A program made the translations under genes and the position numbers. From positions 52,300,390 through 52,364,389 of the forward strand of contig NC_068576.1 in assembly GCF_025698545.1 (NCBI RefSeq): a DNA stretch of 64,000 bases, in the 5' to 3' direction. Below the pieces are notes generated by a model. The model had not been told where the DNA came from. It ran no database searches and saw nothing but the letters and a program-made list of their open reading frames with translations. The stretch is from Gossypium raimondii (Eukaryota > Streptophyta > Magnoliopsida > Malvales > Malvaceae). Of this stretch, positions 40,759-51,928 are shown piece by piece (the first letter of the stretch is position 1; every line of letters starts with the position of its first letter).

Positions 40759-43087
40759 ATGGAGGTCGCAACCGCAGCCGCATCAAGCTTTGCGCTCCAC
40801 ACGCGCATGTTATCACCGCCAACCTCCGCACGAATCGCAAACCCTACCCGAACCCTAACGTCTCCTCCATCGACTTCTCTCCGAGCTTCTCTCTCCACTA
40901 ACTTCCTCTCTCCCTTTCCCACCGTTGGCAGCGTCTCCGGAGATTTCTCTGGGTTGAAGCTACGACCCGACTCTCTCTACCCGGCTTCTCTCTGCCGGTC
41001 CAAGCCCAAACGAGGAGTTGTCACCATGGTACTTTCAAATCCTTTTAATTTAATCTAAATTTCCTTACTTTGCTTTTCTAGGGTTCTCAAATGTTTATTA
41101 GCAGTGGTAATAGTGAGTAAGTAGGAAATTTTATCATATAAGACTTCTGAAATTTTATTTCTAATACTTATTTTAGTTCTTAATCTAAATTGGAGTGTTA
41201 TGTGACAGTTGAGTTGCCCCATCCAAGATTAAGTGTGATAAATAATGGGATTAGTCAAGGATGCAATTGAATAAATTCATTCGTGCTGTGTTTCCCCGGA
41301 ATTTTGTGATAGGTTATTCCGTTTTCGAGGGGAAGTGCATGGGAGCAACCTCCACCAGACTTAGCATCGTATTTGTACAAGAATCGGATAGTTTACTTGG
41401 GAATGTCGCTTGTTCCTTCTGTTACAGAGTTGATACTGGCTGAATTTCTTTACCTTCAATATGAAGATGAGCAGAAGCCTATTTACTTGTACATAAACTC
41501 CACTGGAACAACCAAGGTATGATTTTCTTATTGGAAGTTGACCCTGTTCTAGAGACTGCAGTAGTTTCTGTGGTTATTGCCTTGTTGGCATTGGATGCTA
41601 AATGAATGCCAAGGAATGCAAGCCTATGTTTAGAATGCATTTTGAATCTGTCTTCTATTAAAATGTATTTTATGTGAGCTTCCTAAGTAAAAAAATATTC
41701 CTTTTTTTTCTGGCATTGTTAAGATACTAAAATGTTGCGTTTGTTTGCCCCCTTTTTCTAACATTATTAAATTTTGTTTTCACATTTTTCAGGGTGGCGA
41801 GAAGTTGGGTTATGAGACTGAAGCTTTTGCAATCTATGATGTTATGGGGTAATTACGCTTTCTGCTTTTTAGCTCATACTTTATTCCCAATTGACTTGCT
41901 TTATGAGTTGCACAAATTTTGCATTTATGAAGTGTTGGAATTATTGGAATTCTCTTCCTGGATTTGTGTGGTAGTTTCAACCTCAAACTCCAGCAGCATC
42001 AACTACTCATAAATAGTGAATGCATTATTCTTTGTGAATGATGATAGGGCCCTTATACCTTTAACATTTCTATAGCAGCATTTTCATTTAGTTATGATGA
42101 GGCCTAGCTACTTGCAGATTTTATTCTTCCTAGACACTACGTAGATACTACCTGCTTTAAGCTGGGAAGCATTTCTGAATATATTCTACAAACCACTGTA
42201 CATTTTTGTCCTTTCTAACTTTATTTGTGTGTTTCTGAATACTTTCTTTGACCGCAGGTATGTTAAGCCTCCTATTTTTACTCTCTGTGTTGGAAATGCT
42301 TGGGGAGAAGCTGCATTGCTTTTAGCCGCTGGTGCAACAGGAAATCGTTCTGCTCTTCCTTCGTCGACAATAATGATTAGGCAGGTTGGTTGTTGGACAG
42401 TGAATCTCTGATGCTCTTAACTATCAATTTCTTTGAATATGTTACACTCGTTTAACATTAATGTTTAATATTAATTGCTTTTCCCTCTACCACTCTGCAG
42501 CCAATTGCTAGATTTCAAGGTCAAGCAACGGATGTTGACCTTGCAAGAAAGGAAGTAAAGAATGTGAAAACAGAGTTGGTGAGAAAATAATCTCTTGGTT
42601 AAGGATTCTGATTATATGCCAATCTTACATTTGAAAACACCGTGGTCCTGCTTAACGGCTTGTATTTGCTCGGACTTATGACTAAACTATAGGCTGCATA
42701 TATTGACTATAAATTTACTCATTAAAGCTGACTTTACAAATTTTGCTGTTGGATTTGCTTCCAAATTTGGGCTAAACACAACTGCATGTTTCTTGTACGT
42801 ATTACACTCAAAGGTTAAACTCTATGCCAAACATATGGGAAAATCAACTGAGCAGATTGAAGAAGATATAAGGCGCCCAAAATATTTTAGCCCCAGTGAA
42901 GCAGTTGAATATGGCATCATAGATAAGGTTCTCATACTCGAAGTGGTTATTTGTTCTGTACTAATTTTCTTGCATTTCTGTACTATATTCTTTTTCCAAT
43001 TTTTATAATTTGCAGGTATTGTACAATGAAAGGAGCAGTGAAGACAGTGGTGTTGTTTCTGACCTTAAAAAGGCTCAACTTATCTGA
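40759..43087 (+). CDS. CLPR4: Plastid Clp protease non-catalytic subunit ClpR4, 7 exons
   Basis: Subunit of the ClpPR core protease in the chloroplast stroma. The exons are 40759-41028, 41313-41516, 41793-41848, 42258-42384, 42501-42578, 42814-42927 and 43016-43087, totalling 921 nt = 306 aa plus stop (Arabidopsis ClpR4 is 305 aa). Residues 1 to ~60 are a Ser/Thr/Ala-rich transit peptide (MEVATAAASSFALHTRML). The mature ClpP fold starts near VIPFSRGSAWEQPPPDLASY. The catalytic Ser and His of ClpP are absent: the usual GxAASMGA is VGNAWGEA and MIHQP is MIRQP. That makes it a ClpR, not a protease by itself. The C-terminus ends VVSDLKKAQLI as in Arabidopsis (At4g17040). A broken copy of exon 2 lies 3.5 kb upstream at 37845-38128. 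No defect in this copy. Confidence 0.97.
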
Positions 43088-44112
43088 ACATGGGAGAACT
43101 TGTACCTGTGACAGTTAAAACTACTCAGGTATAATCTTGAATCCGAATTGTATGATTGACTACATGTCATTTTATATGTTATAGACATTTAGAAATACCA
43201 TGATGCACTTTGTTGTCAGGGGAGCAATAGACTGAGTTGAAAGATATTTTTACTGCAGCAGTATAGACCGAGTTGAAGGAGGACAAGAGAAGCTCAGAAC
43301 TGTGTGTAGTTTTTTTTCCGGGGAATGCGGTCTCTTCATTTGTAGCACACATTTTTTTCAATAAATAGTATGTTTAGTTATAACACAAGTAATTGCAATT
43401 AAATATTGGTTCCCCCTTTCTTTCTCCTTCCCCCTTTAACGTGCTTGTGCATTATAAGTCATCGCTGAGATAATCTCCTTAGTTTGAATATACAAGCAAA
43501 AACCCTATTGATGCAGCTGAGAGGAAAAAATTAATACCCAACAAATTCAAAAGAAAATTAAGGATCATGAAAGTTACCCAGATTATTTGACCATTTTAAT
43601 CTTGTACCAAGATCAAGTTGGGAATGATGTTTTGCAAGTAATTGAAAATTCCGGCATTATATTTAAATGATATTATGTTTCAATAAAAATATAAGAAAAT
43701 AACTCTGATGTGAATTATAAATTTTAAATCATTTTAAGCCATTAATATAAAACTATATTTTAAATATTAACATAGAACCATTGCAAATTCAAATATATAA
43801 GGTTATATATTTAAACTATATTTTAATTAAAAAATAATTCTATACTCAATATAAATAATAAACAGCTCTCCACAAATGTTCAAAAGCTTTGGGTTCAAAA
43901 AGCAGTTTTGTCTGTTCAGCAATGGTGAATGGAGCCTAAGACAGCAAAGCGCTCATCTGCTACTGATCGGAAGGATGAAATGGAACCATGTAAGACATCA
44001 AAGGTTAATGAAAGTTGCAGTTGCCAAATTTTGATAAACGTAGAGGGCATTAACTTGCTTACTGAATTCAACTCAAATAAGTAGTCAAAAGCTCAGAAAC
44101 TGCAAGTTTGAT
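43088..44112. other. Intergenic between CLPR4 and the CSN8 fragment
   Basis: 1,025 bp. The 5' part is CLPR4 3' UTR. The rest is AT-rich with no reading frame that I recognise. Confidence 0.6.
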
Positions 44113-45935
44113 TTAATGTTCAAGGTGGAAGATGTACTCTGTCAGGCGCTGCAATTCGTCGGGGTCTAATTTCTGCCATTTAACGGTAGCCTTCTTTGTC
44201 ACTGTTAGTATTTGGGAAGCAGGATCGAGTGTCCAACCATGCAAAAGTACATCTGCATGCGGAACCGAAAGCAACTAGACGTTAATACAGACAACCTAAT
44301 AAGAAAATGGGCACACTAAATTCAAGTAAAGAACTCTATTGTGGAACATTCAGCTCAAAACAAGTTTTGCAAGAGCTAGTTCACCAACCGTACCACCACA
44401 ACCACTAAAACAAATCAGCACAAGTGAGAACGAACCCCAAAGCAAACTTCTAAGACGAACCCCAATGCAGAAGACTTGGCATAAAAGTAAGTTAAAACAA
44501 CCATCAAAAGCATTAAATTGGAGGCTTCAAGAAATCTTGCAGAGTCTATGATCCTCTTATGTCAGACTAAATCAAAGGACCTACTTACACAGTAATTTCT
44601 GGCCTTATACACAACCAAGAAGAAAAGCATATCCACCTTGAGCATGGAAGTTAAGAGCAATTAAACTATTAGTATAATTAATGAACTTGAATGGTAATCA
44701 AGATGAATACCATCGTCCAAGTGTGGGGTAAGCCTATAAACAACAAAAAGCATGGGTTTCCAATGGGAATTTAGATTTTTATGGTCATTAGTCTCATTTC
44801 ATAAAACCAAGAATCAAAAGACAAGGTACAAGTAGTACTATGGAATTGAAAAAGACAGCTTTCCTTTCACACTGTTAGAGCTAAGACTATCCAGTTACCT
44901 AATCTGTCAAAGATTTGATCGATTTGGTCCGTCAAGACACGAGACAGCCTGAACATATTTATATTTTGACTTCTTTGACGTAGACTTTACTGAGTATTGT
45001 TTTAATAAGCAAATGGATTTTTGGAAGTTCTCATTCCATTCGTTAAAATTGAAATTGAAGTGGTGTGCATTTGTGAAGAGTTTTAAGTGTGTTGAAGAGT
45101 TTGAATTCGACTTGAATTATAGTGAGAGTTTGAGTTTTACTTGATATTTTTGCCCTCTTGTATTAGGTTTTTATTAGAGAGTTTATACTTGATGTAAGTG
45201 AGGTTTTTTGAGTAAGTGATTTGAAACAATTGGGGTCGATGTTGGGGCTGCAATTATTTCTTCGTGTGAGGGTAGATTGAGCGCTTTAACCTATAGGTAA
45301 TCCAAAAGATTATTGAATAAAAATCATTCACTAAGCAAGGCTCACAAAGTAGGATTGCTTCCGAACTGCATTAACAAACAATTGTGTGCAAATCTCTCTT
45401 TACAATCTCTAAATTTCACTTTTGTTTGGTTGTCTATTCAATCTTGTAACTGAACACGTACTCGGAACAGTCGCGTTAAAAGCAAATTGATGTGTTTTTC
45501 ACACACAATTGGTTGAGAGCCTCCAAGTTCTATACAATTTGCATGTACAGGGAGCACAAATGTTTAATGTTTGGTAAGGTAGAGATTTTTCAAGTCTAGA
45601 GTTGTTGACTTATTAGTAAGATGCACCAGAAATTTCCCCAGCAGTATGCACTAAGGCAGTTAAACATATATAAATAAGACTTCATTAAATAAAATATTTC
45701 TATTTCGTATGTTTATATTTATACTTAAAGATAAAAAGAAGCTTACGGAGAAAATTGAAAACCAAACAGTAAAACAATAGAACCCTCAAGCATAAACACA
45801 ATGAGCAATGTTGGTACTTACAATTTGTGGCATCTTCCTCACTCACTTCAAGAAATTGAGCAGCATCTTGGATGCTTGTTGTTGAATAAGCAGATAGTAG
45901 CAGTTCAACTTCAAACATCCTCTTAGAGTGAAGCT
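44113..45935 (-). pseudogene. CSN8: COP9 signalosome subunit 8 (CSN8), C-terminal two exons only
   Basis: Two minus-strand pieces, 45935-45822 and 44252-44113, splice (AATT|GTAAGT ... GCAG|ATGT) to a frame reading ELHSKRMFEVELLLSAYST, then EEDATNYVLLHGWTLDPASQ, and ending LQRLTEYIFHLEH plus stop. This matches the last ~80 residues of plant CSN8 (Arabidopsis ends LQRLTEYVFHLEH), i.e. the winged-helix half of the PCI region. The upstream edge has a normal acceptor (TTTATAG|AG), but the ~120-135 N-terminal residues are absent from the 735 bp before the SUVH stop codon. I see a 2-3 residue insertion (FEVELLL versus FQLLL) relative to Arabidopsis. Most likely a truncated duplicate and so a pseudogene, although the frame it keeps is open. 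Alternative: a recently truncated gene or an assembly rearrangement. Confidence 0.8.
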
Positions 45936-46670
45936 CTATAAAACGGAAGGCAAATAATCCTCTCAACTTCTATATTGCCTTGAATCTGTATTGGAAATTC
46001 TATTATACTTATTTTCTATGCCATTTAGCCCCTTCTATATCGTATATATCAGTCAAAACAAGCATTTCAATTATCGTAGCCCATGCTAAACCATAATGTT
46101 TGCATTAGAGACTTCTTTTTCACACTAATTTTTCCCTTTATTTATTTAAATTCAGAGTTCATCTTTCGCATATAAAATTAATCTAATTACTTAAACTAGC
46201 TTAAAAGCTATGGTAGAGAAAGCTTGCCTCACAAAGCAACAATATGAGCTAAGAAATTCTAGCAGAGCACCATATGCAGAAAAAAACAGCCAGATTAGCT
46301 TTATGTCAGAAACCTATATAGGTAAAATCGTCATGGACCAAATCTATAAGGTCCACGAATGAAGCAAGCCAAAATAGTTTATCCATAATATGTTCTGAAT
46401 CCATTCGAATCATTTGAGTTTAATTTACACAAAAAAGAGAACTTGCCATGGATTAGAACATCTATGAATTAGCATTAAACCACAATGACGTGGGAATGAA
46501 AGCTCATCCATAAACGATATGTTCACTAAAGAAGATCATTAGCAACAAAATAAAACCAAAAACAGCATTCATTTCATTTACACGAAGCCCTTGCATATTC
46601 ATATTTAACTATGAACATGTGCATATGTCAGTGCTTCTTTAGGAATCCAAAATGTTCTTAATGGTCTGCC
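45936..46670. other. Gap between CSN8 fragment and SUVH gene
   Basis: 735 bp read on both strands for missing CSN8 exons; none recognised. Contains the SUVH 3' UTR (minus strand). AT-rich. Confidence 0.6.
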
Positions 46671-49539
46671 TTAATACAGCCTACCAGTGCACTTTGAAGA
46701 GCCACAACAGCAAACTTTCTTTCTTATGTCACCACTCTCATCGTGAACTTGATCTATCATATAATTGTAATGGTAAGTCAACTCTTGCAAGGGAGGAATA
46801 TTCTCGGCAGCAAAAAGCATTATGTGCGGGATTCTCTTGTCGTCATGATCATAAAGGACATTTTGTGCATACAAATTAGGTGAACAACTATGGTTTATGA
46901 ATCTGCCCATATTACCAAACCTTGCCGCATCAATGGTGAAACCACATTCTGGTACAACTTGGCGGAAACTTGAACGTGAATCATGTATTAGTGTTGAAAG
47001 GTCATCCCAGAGAGAACTGTCGCTGTATTTATTTCCGATATCAAACAGATATTCATCCTTCCCTGTTCTTTTTTCAGCTTCCCTATCTTCAAGGAGCTCT
47101 CCAGCATACTCACAGATAAAACTTCCGGAAGGGATAGAATTTAAGGACCTAACACCCCAGCCCGTTGATTTTGTTTTAAAGATTTCAAACTGAAATTTTA
47201 TGCCATGTTGACTGACCCTGTTGTAGCAAGAAGCAGGACACTTACAAGTAGGGCCACATTCATAGACAAGGGGCTTAGTTTCAACAATGGCACCATTATG
47301 GTTATATGGGATCTGTCCTCCATTTCTCATCACACACGAACATTTCACAGATTGAGAACATCCATTGATACAATCACAACCTTTGGAAGGAGTACGGCGG
47401 CACCAATCAGGATATATCATGTGAGGTACATACAAAAATAGTGGAGGTCTTTCACTGTCTCTGGTGTTTATAGCACAAATGGGAATTATCTCCTTTCCTT
47501 GTGAGATATCCTGTACACAGAGCCCTTCCCGCACTTTAGATTTCCTTACAACTTTCCAAGCAATCTCTGGTTGACCCGGAATTCTGACCAGCTTAAATTT
47601 ATAAACCAGCTTACCATGTGGTCCCGGTTCCTGCTTAAACTCCTCCACCACATAGAGTCCATCATAAACATATGTCTTACCTCTACCTTCTGACAAACCA
47701 GAAGACCTTGTCTCCCCACGAATCACCCTCACTGGATTCTTCACAAATCTGCTATTTGCCAAAGCTAGGTTTCCTCTTTCAAGCCTCTGGTCTTCAGGTT
47801 GCTTACCTTTCTGCATCACATTTCCTCCCTGACCCATATAAGTCAAGATATCTGAGTTATCCAACTCATCCTCATAGGCCCCCGATGCTATGATACTAGT
47901 GGCAATGGTCCTTTCCCCTCGCTTAATATAATCTATACCACCTTGACTTGGGCGATGAAGGCCAACAATATTGAGCTCAACAAAATACTGAAACTCATCA
48001 CCAACTTCAACACCAGGAACCGATCCAATAATCTGTTTGCCCGTGTTGACATGTTCCATTTTCTCTTTGAGAATCTTTGCAGCTAGGAAATCCACCCTCT
48101 TAAGAGTCTTTCCTTCTCCGTTTATCTTTGATTCTTCTTCATGTAAGAGCTTTTGGCAGATGTCTTGGAATAGGCGTAATATCTCTCTTACTTTGTTCCT
48201 ACTAGTCATTGCATCATTAGCACGACCTGTACTAGTTCGGCAAGGAGGAAGGCTCACATTGTTACCGTATGATCTCTGAGCAGAACTATCATTTGTGTAT
48301 AGCACATCCTGCTGTAATGAGTCTTTCTTATTCCAAATAACCACTTGGCTGAGTCCTTGATGAGCCCGCTTCGTGGGAGAATTGTTCTTGGTATTAGCTC
48401 GTGATAGCAATGCAAAGCTGTTCATCCTTTTTCTTTTAGATGAACCACCAGCCAGACCAGGATTGCAGGTGACTTTCGCGTGCAACCAAGGGGAAGCAAT
48501 GAGGCCTGGAACAATTGACCTGTCTGATAAAACTTCTTGACTCTCATCATCCTCCTCAAGCAATTGATTCTCAAAGGCAGATGAATCAGAAAGATTTGTC
48601 TCAAAATCCTTGTCCTCTGCTTTCAGAGCAATATTACATATAGGATTTTCCTCCGAAACTCTAATATTTCCATCTCTTTTTTCAATTACTTTCTTCAACT
48701 TGCTATGAAATTCCTTTGGAGAAGCTCCACAAGGAGATTTGGTGCTGTTTCCAATTATATTGTACATGCACTCCTTCACATCATTCCTAGAAGAAGCTTC
48801 GCAAGCACCTTGCTTCCTCATTTTTTCAGAAGGTGGCTCCTCTGGTTTAGATTGAATTTCTTCTGCAGATAGTCTAGGAGCACGACCTTCTAGAGCAATT
48901 ACATCCTGAACAGCTTCAATCACTTGTTTACCATCAGTACATCTGGTCTTTTCAGAGAGCTTTTCTTCGTTCACTGCGGTCACTAGTTTGATACCCTTGT
49001 TCTTTAGAGAGGCAAGCCATTTCATGCGCTCCTCCTCATTAAGAGGCGGAGCATTTCTTCCACAAAATGGAGGGAAGTCTCTCACGACAGTGACTTCTTC
49101 CTGAGTATAACACTTCCTTCCTAGAATCCTCCTCCGACTGCTCTGATCAGGATAGGATTTCACACCACCTTGTGGAAATACCTCTATTTCTGAAGTAGCA
49201 ACATTCTCCTGAGGCAAATCCTTCTGCAAACAAGAAATTCCATTTACCTTAGTGTCACCTAAAAACCCTTTCACACTCAACCTTATCTACCCAATCAAAC
49301 AATAATGCAGGGTTTTCAGACTCGTAAACTACCTGTTCACTTGGTCTATCGATCGGTTCATCCAACCATCCACAATCTGGCGGAAAATCTCGAATAGCAT
49401 AAACTTTAGCATGCTTATACTTGGATGTTGAGGCAAAATGACCATTTTCAGTTGAAACTCTTCCCGAGCATTTCTCAGAATGAGTACCACTTGCAAGCTT
49501 TGATGTTTTTATATGCAGCATGTCATCAGAAACCACCAT
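46671..49539 (-). CDS. SUVH6: Histone H3-K9 methyltransferase, SUVH5/6-type
   Basis: Writes H3K9me2 at methylated DNA, coupling DNA methylation to silencing. The large exon (49223-46671) plus a first exon (49539-49333) joined by a 109-bp intron (CAG|GTAGTT...TTTGCAG|AAG) give 2760 nt, 919 aa. Order: an N-terminal region with two RDFPPxCG motifs (AIRDFPPDCGWLDEP ~50, VVRDFPPFCGRNAPP ~115); SRA/YDG domain ~468-625 (GVEVGDEFQYFVELNIVGLH, YDGLYVVEEF); Cys-rich pre-SET ~670-740 (CDCINGCS...CKCPASCYN); SET ~745-892 with GWGVRS, the cofactor-binding GRFINHSCSPN (~842-852) and ELTYHYNY (~883-890); post-SET ~903-919 (CCCGSSKCTGRLY). All catalytic landmarks are present; the usual LTYDYNY is LTYHYNY here. 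A shorter 67-bp intron (TGG|GTAGAT) would also keep frame. SUVH5 versus SUVH6 is not settled. Confidence 0.93.
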
Positions 49540-50560
49540 TTCAAGTCATATGTCATAAATTGCACAAAAAGCAACCTATAAAAACAACATAAATATCATT
49601 AGACAGCAACTGACTCAAAGCTTTACTAAAAAATTACCCTAATCACCTATTTCTAACCAAGAACAATGGTAAAACAGAAATTCAAGGCCATGAGACTTAG
49701 TTTCCAAAAATAGCAAAAATGGCTATATCAACAATCAAATACTCAAACCACGAAATAACCTTAAGCAATGTCCCAATACTAAATAACATCCCAACTGAAA
49801 CGAAGGAGAAAAAGAAAAGCACATAGTAATTTCAAGACCATGGAAAAACTCAAACTCCATATTCAACCAAATAGTGAAGAAGAAGAAAAGCAAGGAATTA
49901 AAATAAAGAAGCGTGGATAAATCTATTTTCTCGTAAGCGCATCAGCACCTAAACACAATAATCAATTCTGTCTAAATTTGAAGTTTTCCCGTAAACCAAA
50001 CAGGACAAATAAACTCAAATTCGCCATGCATTAAAACGGATACACAAAAGAAAATTAATGAAGGAAAAAAAAATGCTACTTTAGCATGCAAAGAAAATCA
50101 CAGCATTAAGAGTAAAAAAACTATGTGAAATGATCAAAGGTGAAGAAACTATGAAAAAATGGAGAGAGAAGAAGAAAAGTTTACTCGAAACTATTTGAGA
50201 AAAAGTACTAGTAGTACGAAGAGAGGACAGAAAGAGAAATGAGGAACGGACGGTTACTAGCGGAGAATAAGCTGGGAATGGAATCAACGGCGAAGATCGT
50301 GTGAAGAGCTAAGATTGGATGCTGAACCAGAAATGGTGGTGTTTTTGGCGCGTAGTGGAGAATTGGTTTTTCCCATGTTTACTGAAAAGAAGAAGCTGCC
50401 ATATAAAATGGTGGCGTATGTCAGATGACTGTTTGACTCCTGCCACCGTTCTGTTTTAAGCAATTATTGCTGGCATTGATTTTGCATTATTATTCTGCTC
50501 ATTAATTTTTTTACCAAATCTTCTATTTTGACTAAATCTATTAAAGTTTTTTTAACGGTG
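49540..50560. promoter_or_regulatory. SUVH 5' UTR and promoter region
   Basis: Upstream of the minus-strand SUVH start. The A-rich plus strand (T-rich on the sense strand) from 49560 to ~50190, with a GTAAAC-type donor context near 50175-50185 and a TTTTTGTGCAATTTATGACA run-in before the ATG, suggests a 5'-UTR intron, as is common in SUVH genes; its ends are not certain. The 5' end is probably near 50300-50340. No other gene here. Confidence 0.45.
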
Positions 50561-51472
50561 GTAAATTTAAAATTTGAACTCATTATGTTGAAGGAAAACG
50601 TTCGTTTCAAAACATGAAGACAAAAACAAAGCAGAATGATATCTCAACAAGAAGCATATCAATTAAAAACAAACTAAAACACAATACCTTTAATAATTTT
50701 CCTTAGATAAAAAACTGAAATCAATTACAAAATCATTTCGGTGTCATCATGCAAAAGCCAAACATTCAATCATAATTGCTCCACGACCACTGTCAGAGTT
50801 TCCTGTAACGCTATCGGACTATAAGAGAAAGCTCTTATCATCCCAGCCTATGTATGCACAACTACATTGGGTTTTCTAGAAGCCTATGTCTTCTACGTAG
50901 CTCTTGAATTTTCAAGACCAGATCCCTATTCAATTACCCACAGAACTTATCTAAAATAGCTTCCACAGCTTGAGCGTAATCTATTTCGACAATAATATTA
51001 ACCCAATTAGCATCCCACCCCAAAAGGAGTCCATTGTAAATCGCCTAAAGTTCAGCTTGCTCTACGCTACACCTGCTAATGTTTCTCCCAACTCCCTCAC
51101 GCCATGTACCAAGGTCATCTCTTGCCACAGCTATCGCTGAAGCTAACCCCTAATTAGGATCCTTTACCCCATCCGTGTTCAACTTAATGAAACCCAAAGA
51201 TGGAGGTTTCCACGTTCAACATCGTCTCTTGCTCATAGTGTTATCTACAGAGATTTTAGGCCTATGTTTGATGGAACTCACCTAACACCACGAGGATTGG
51301 AGAATGTAAGATATATTAAAAGATTCCCTTGAAACACCCACAAATTCTTCTGTTTCCACAAATTCTAAGAATTAATGTTGAATAAATATTTCTAGTCAAC
51401 TTACGTGAAAACCAAATCAAACTCATTCTTCAAATTCATTAAAATCCACTCCATTAATGGAGCAGAAAAAAA

Positions 51473-51658
51473 TTACAGCAAAACCCTCAAAGGGATAACT
51501 TGCTTCCACACTTCACGTGCATTACCACAATCTCGAAACACATATCCTTCAACGCTCCCACAAATGGTACAAGAAGGGTCACCAAAAAAACCTCTTCGAC
51601 ATCGTTTTACATTGGTCAGCAAGCGTTCCTTAAGTACCAACCAAAGAAAATGTCTCAC
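51473..51658 (-). pseudogene. LINE zf-RVT (reverse-transcriptase zinc-binding) fragment
   Basis: An open stretch starting MRHFLWLVLKERLLTNVKR with the C-x2-C (CTIC) and a later RDCGNAREVW block. It is typical of the zf-RVT domain lying between RT and RNase H in plant LINEs. Part of the split LINE. Confidence 0.85.
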
Positions 51659-51928
51659 TCTTTGAAGGCTGGTAAAAGACCAAGCCAGCTTCCATTTATT
51701 ATCTTCTGGATTTAAAAAATTCTACATAAGAAAGTTATAAGCAGATTTAACAGTGAACTTCCCATTAGCGGACCAATCAAAGTTTAGTTCATCATGTCCA
51801 ACTAAAGGGCTTGGAGACAGAATGCATGTAATATAAGAAAGAATGTTATTATCAACAAAATAACACAAAGTAATTCCAATTCCAATTGTCGTCTACCAAC
51901 AAAATCTCCCTTAAAGTAGTAGACACAT

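Noticed and set aside
49255-49280. Frameshift breaking the SUVH gene
   Set aside because: An in-frame intron with good GT-AG sites removes the need for a frameshift.
51405-51715. Plus-strand frames over the LINE zf-RVT segment
   Set aside because: Antisense shadows of the minus-strand LINE domain.
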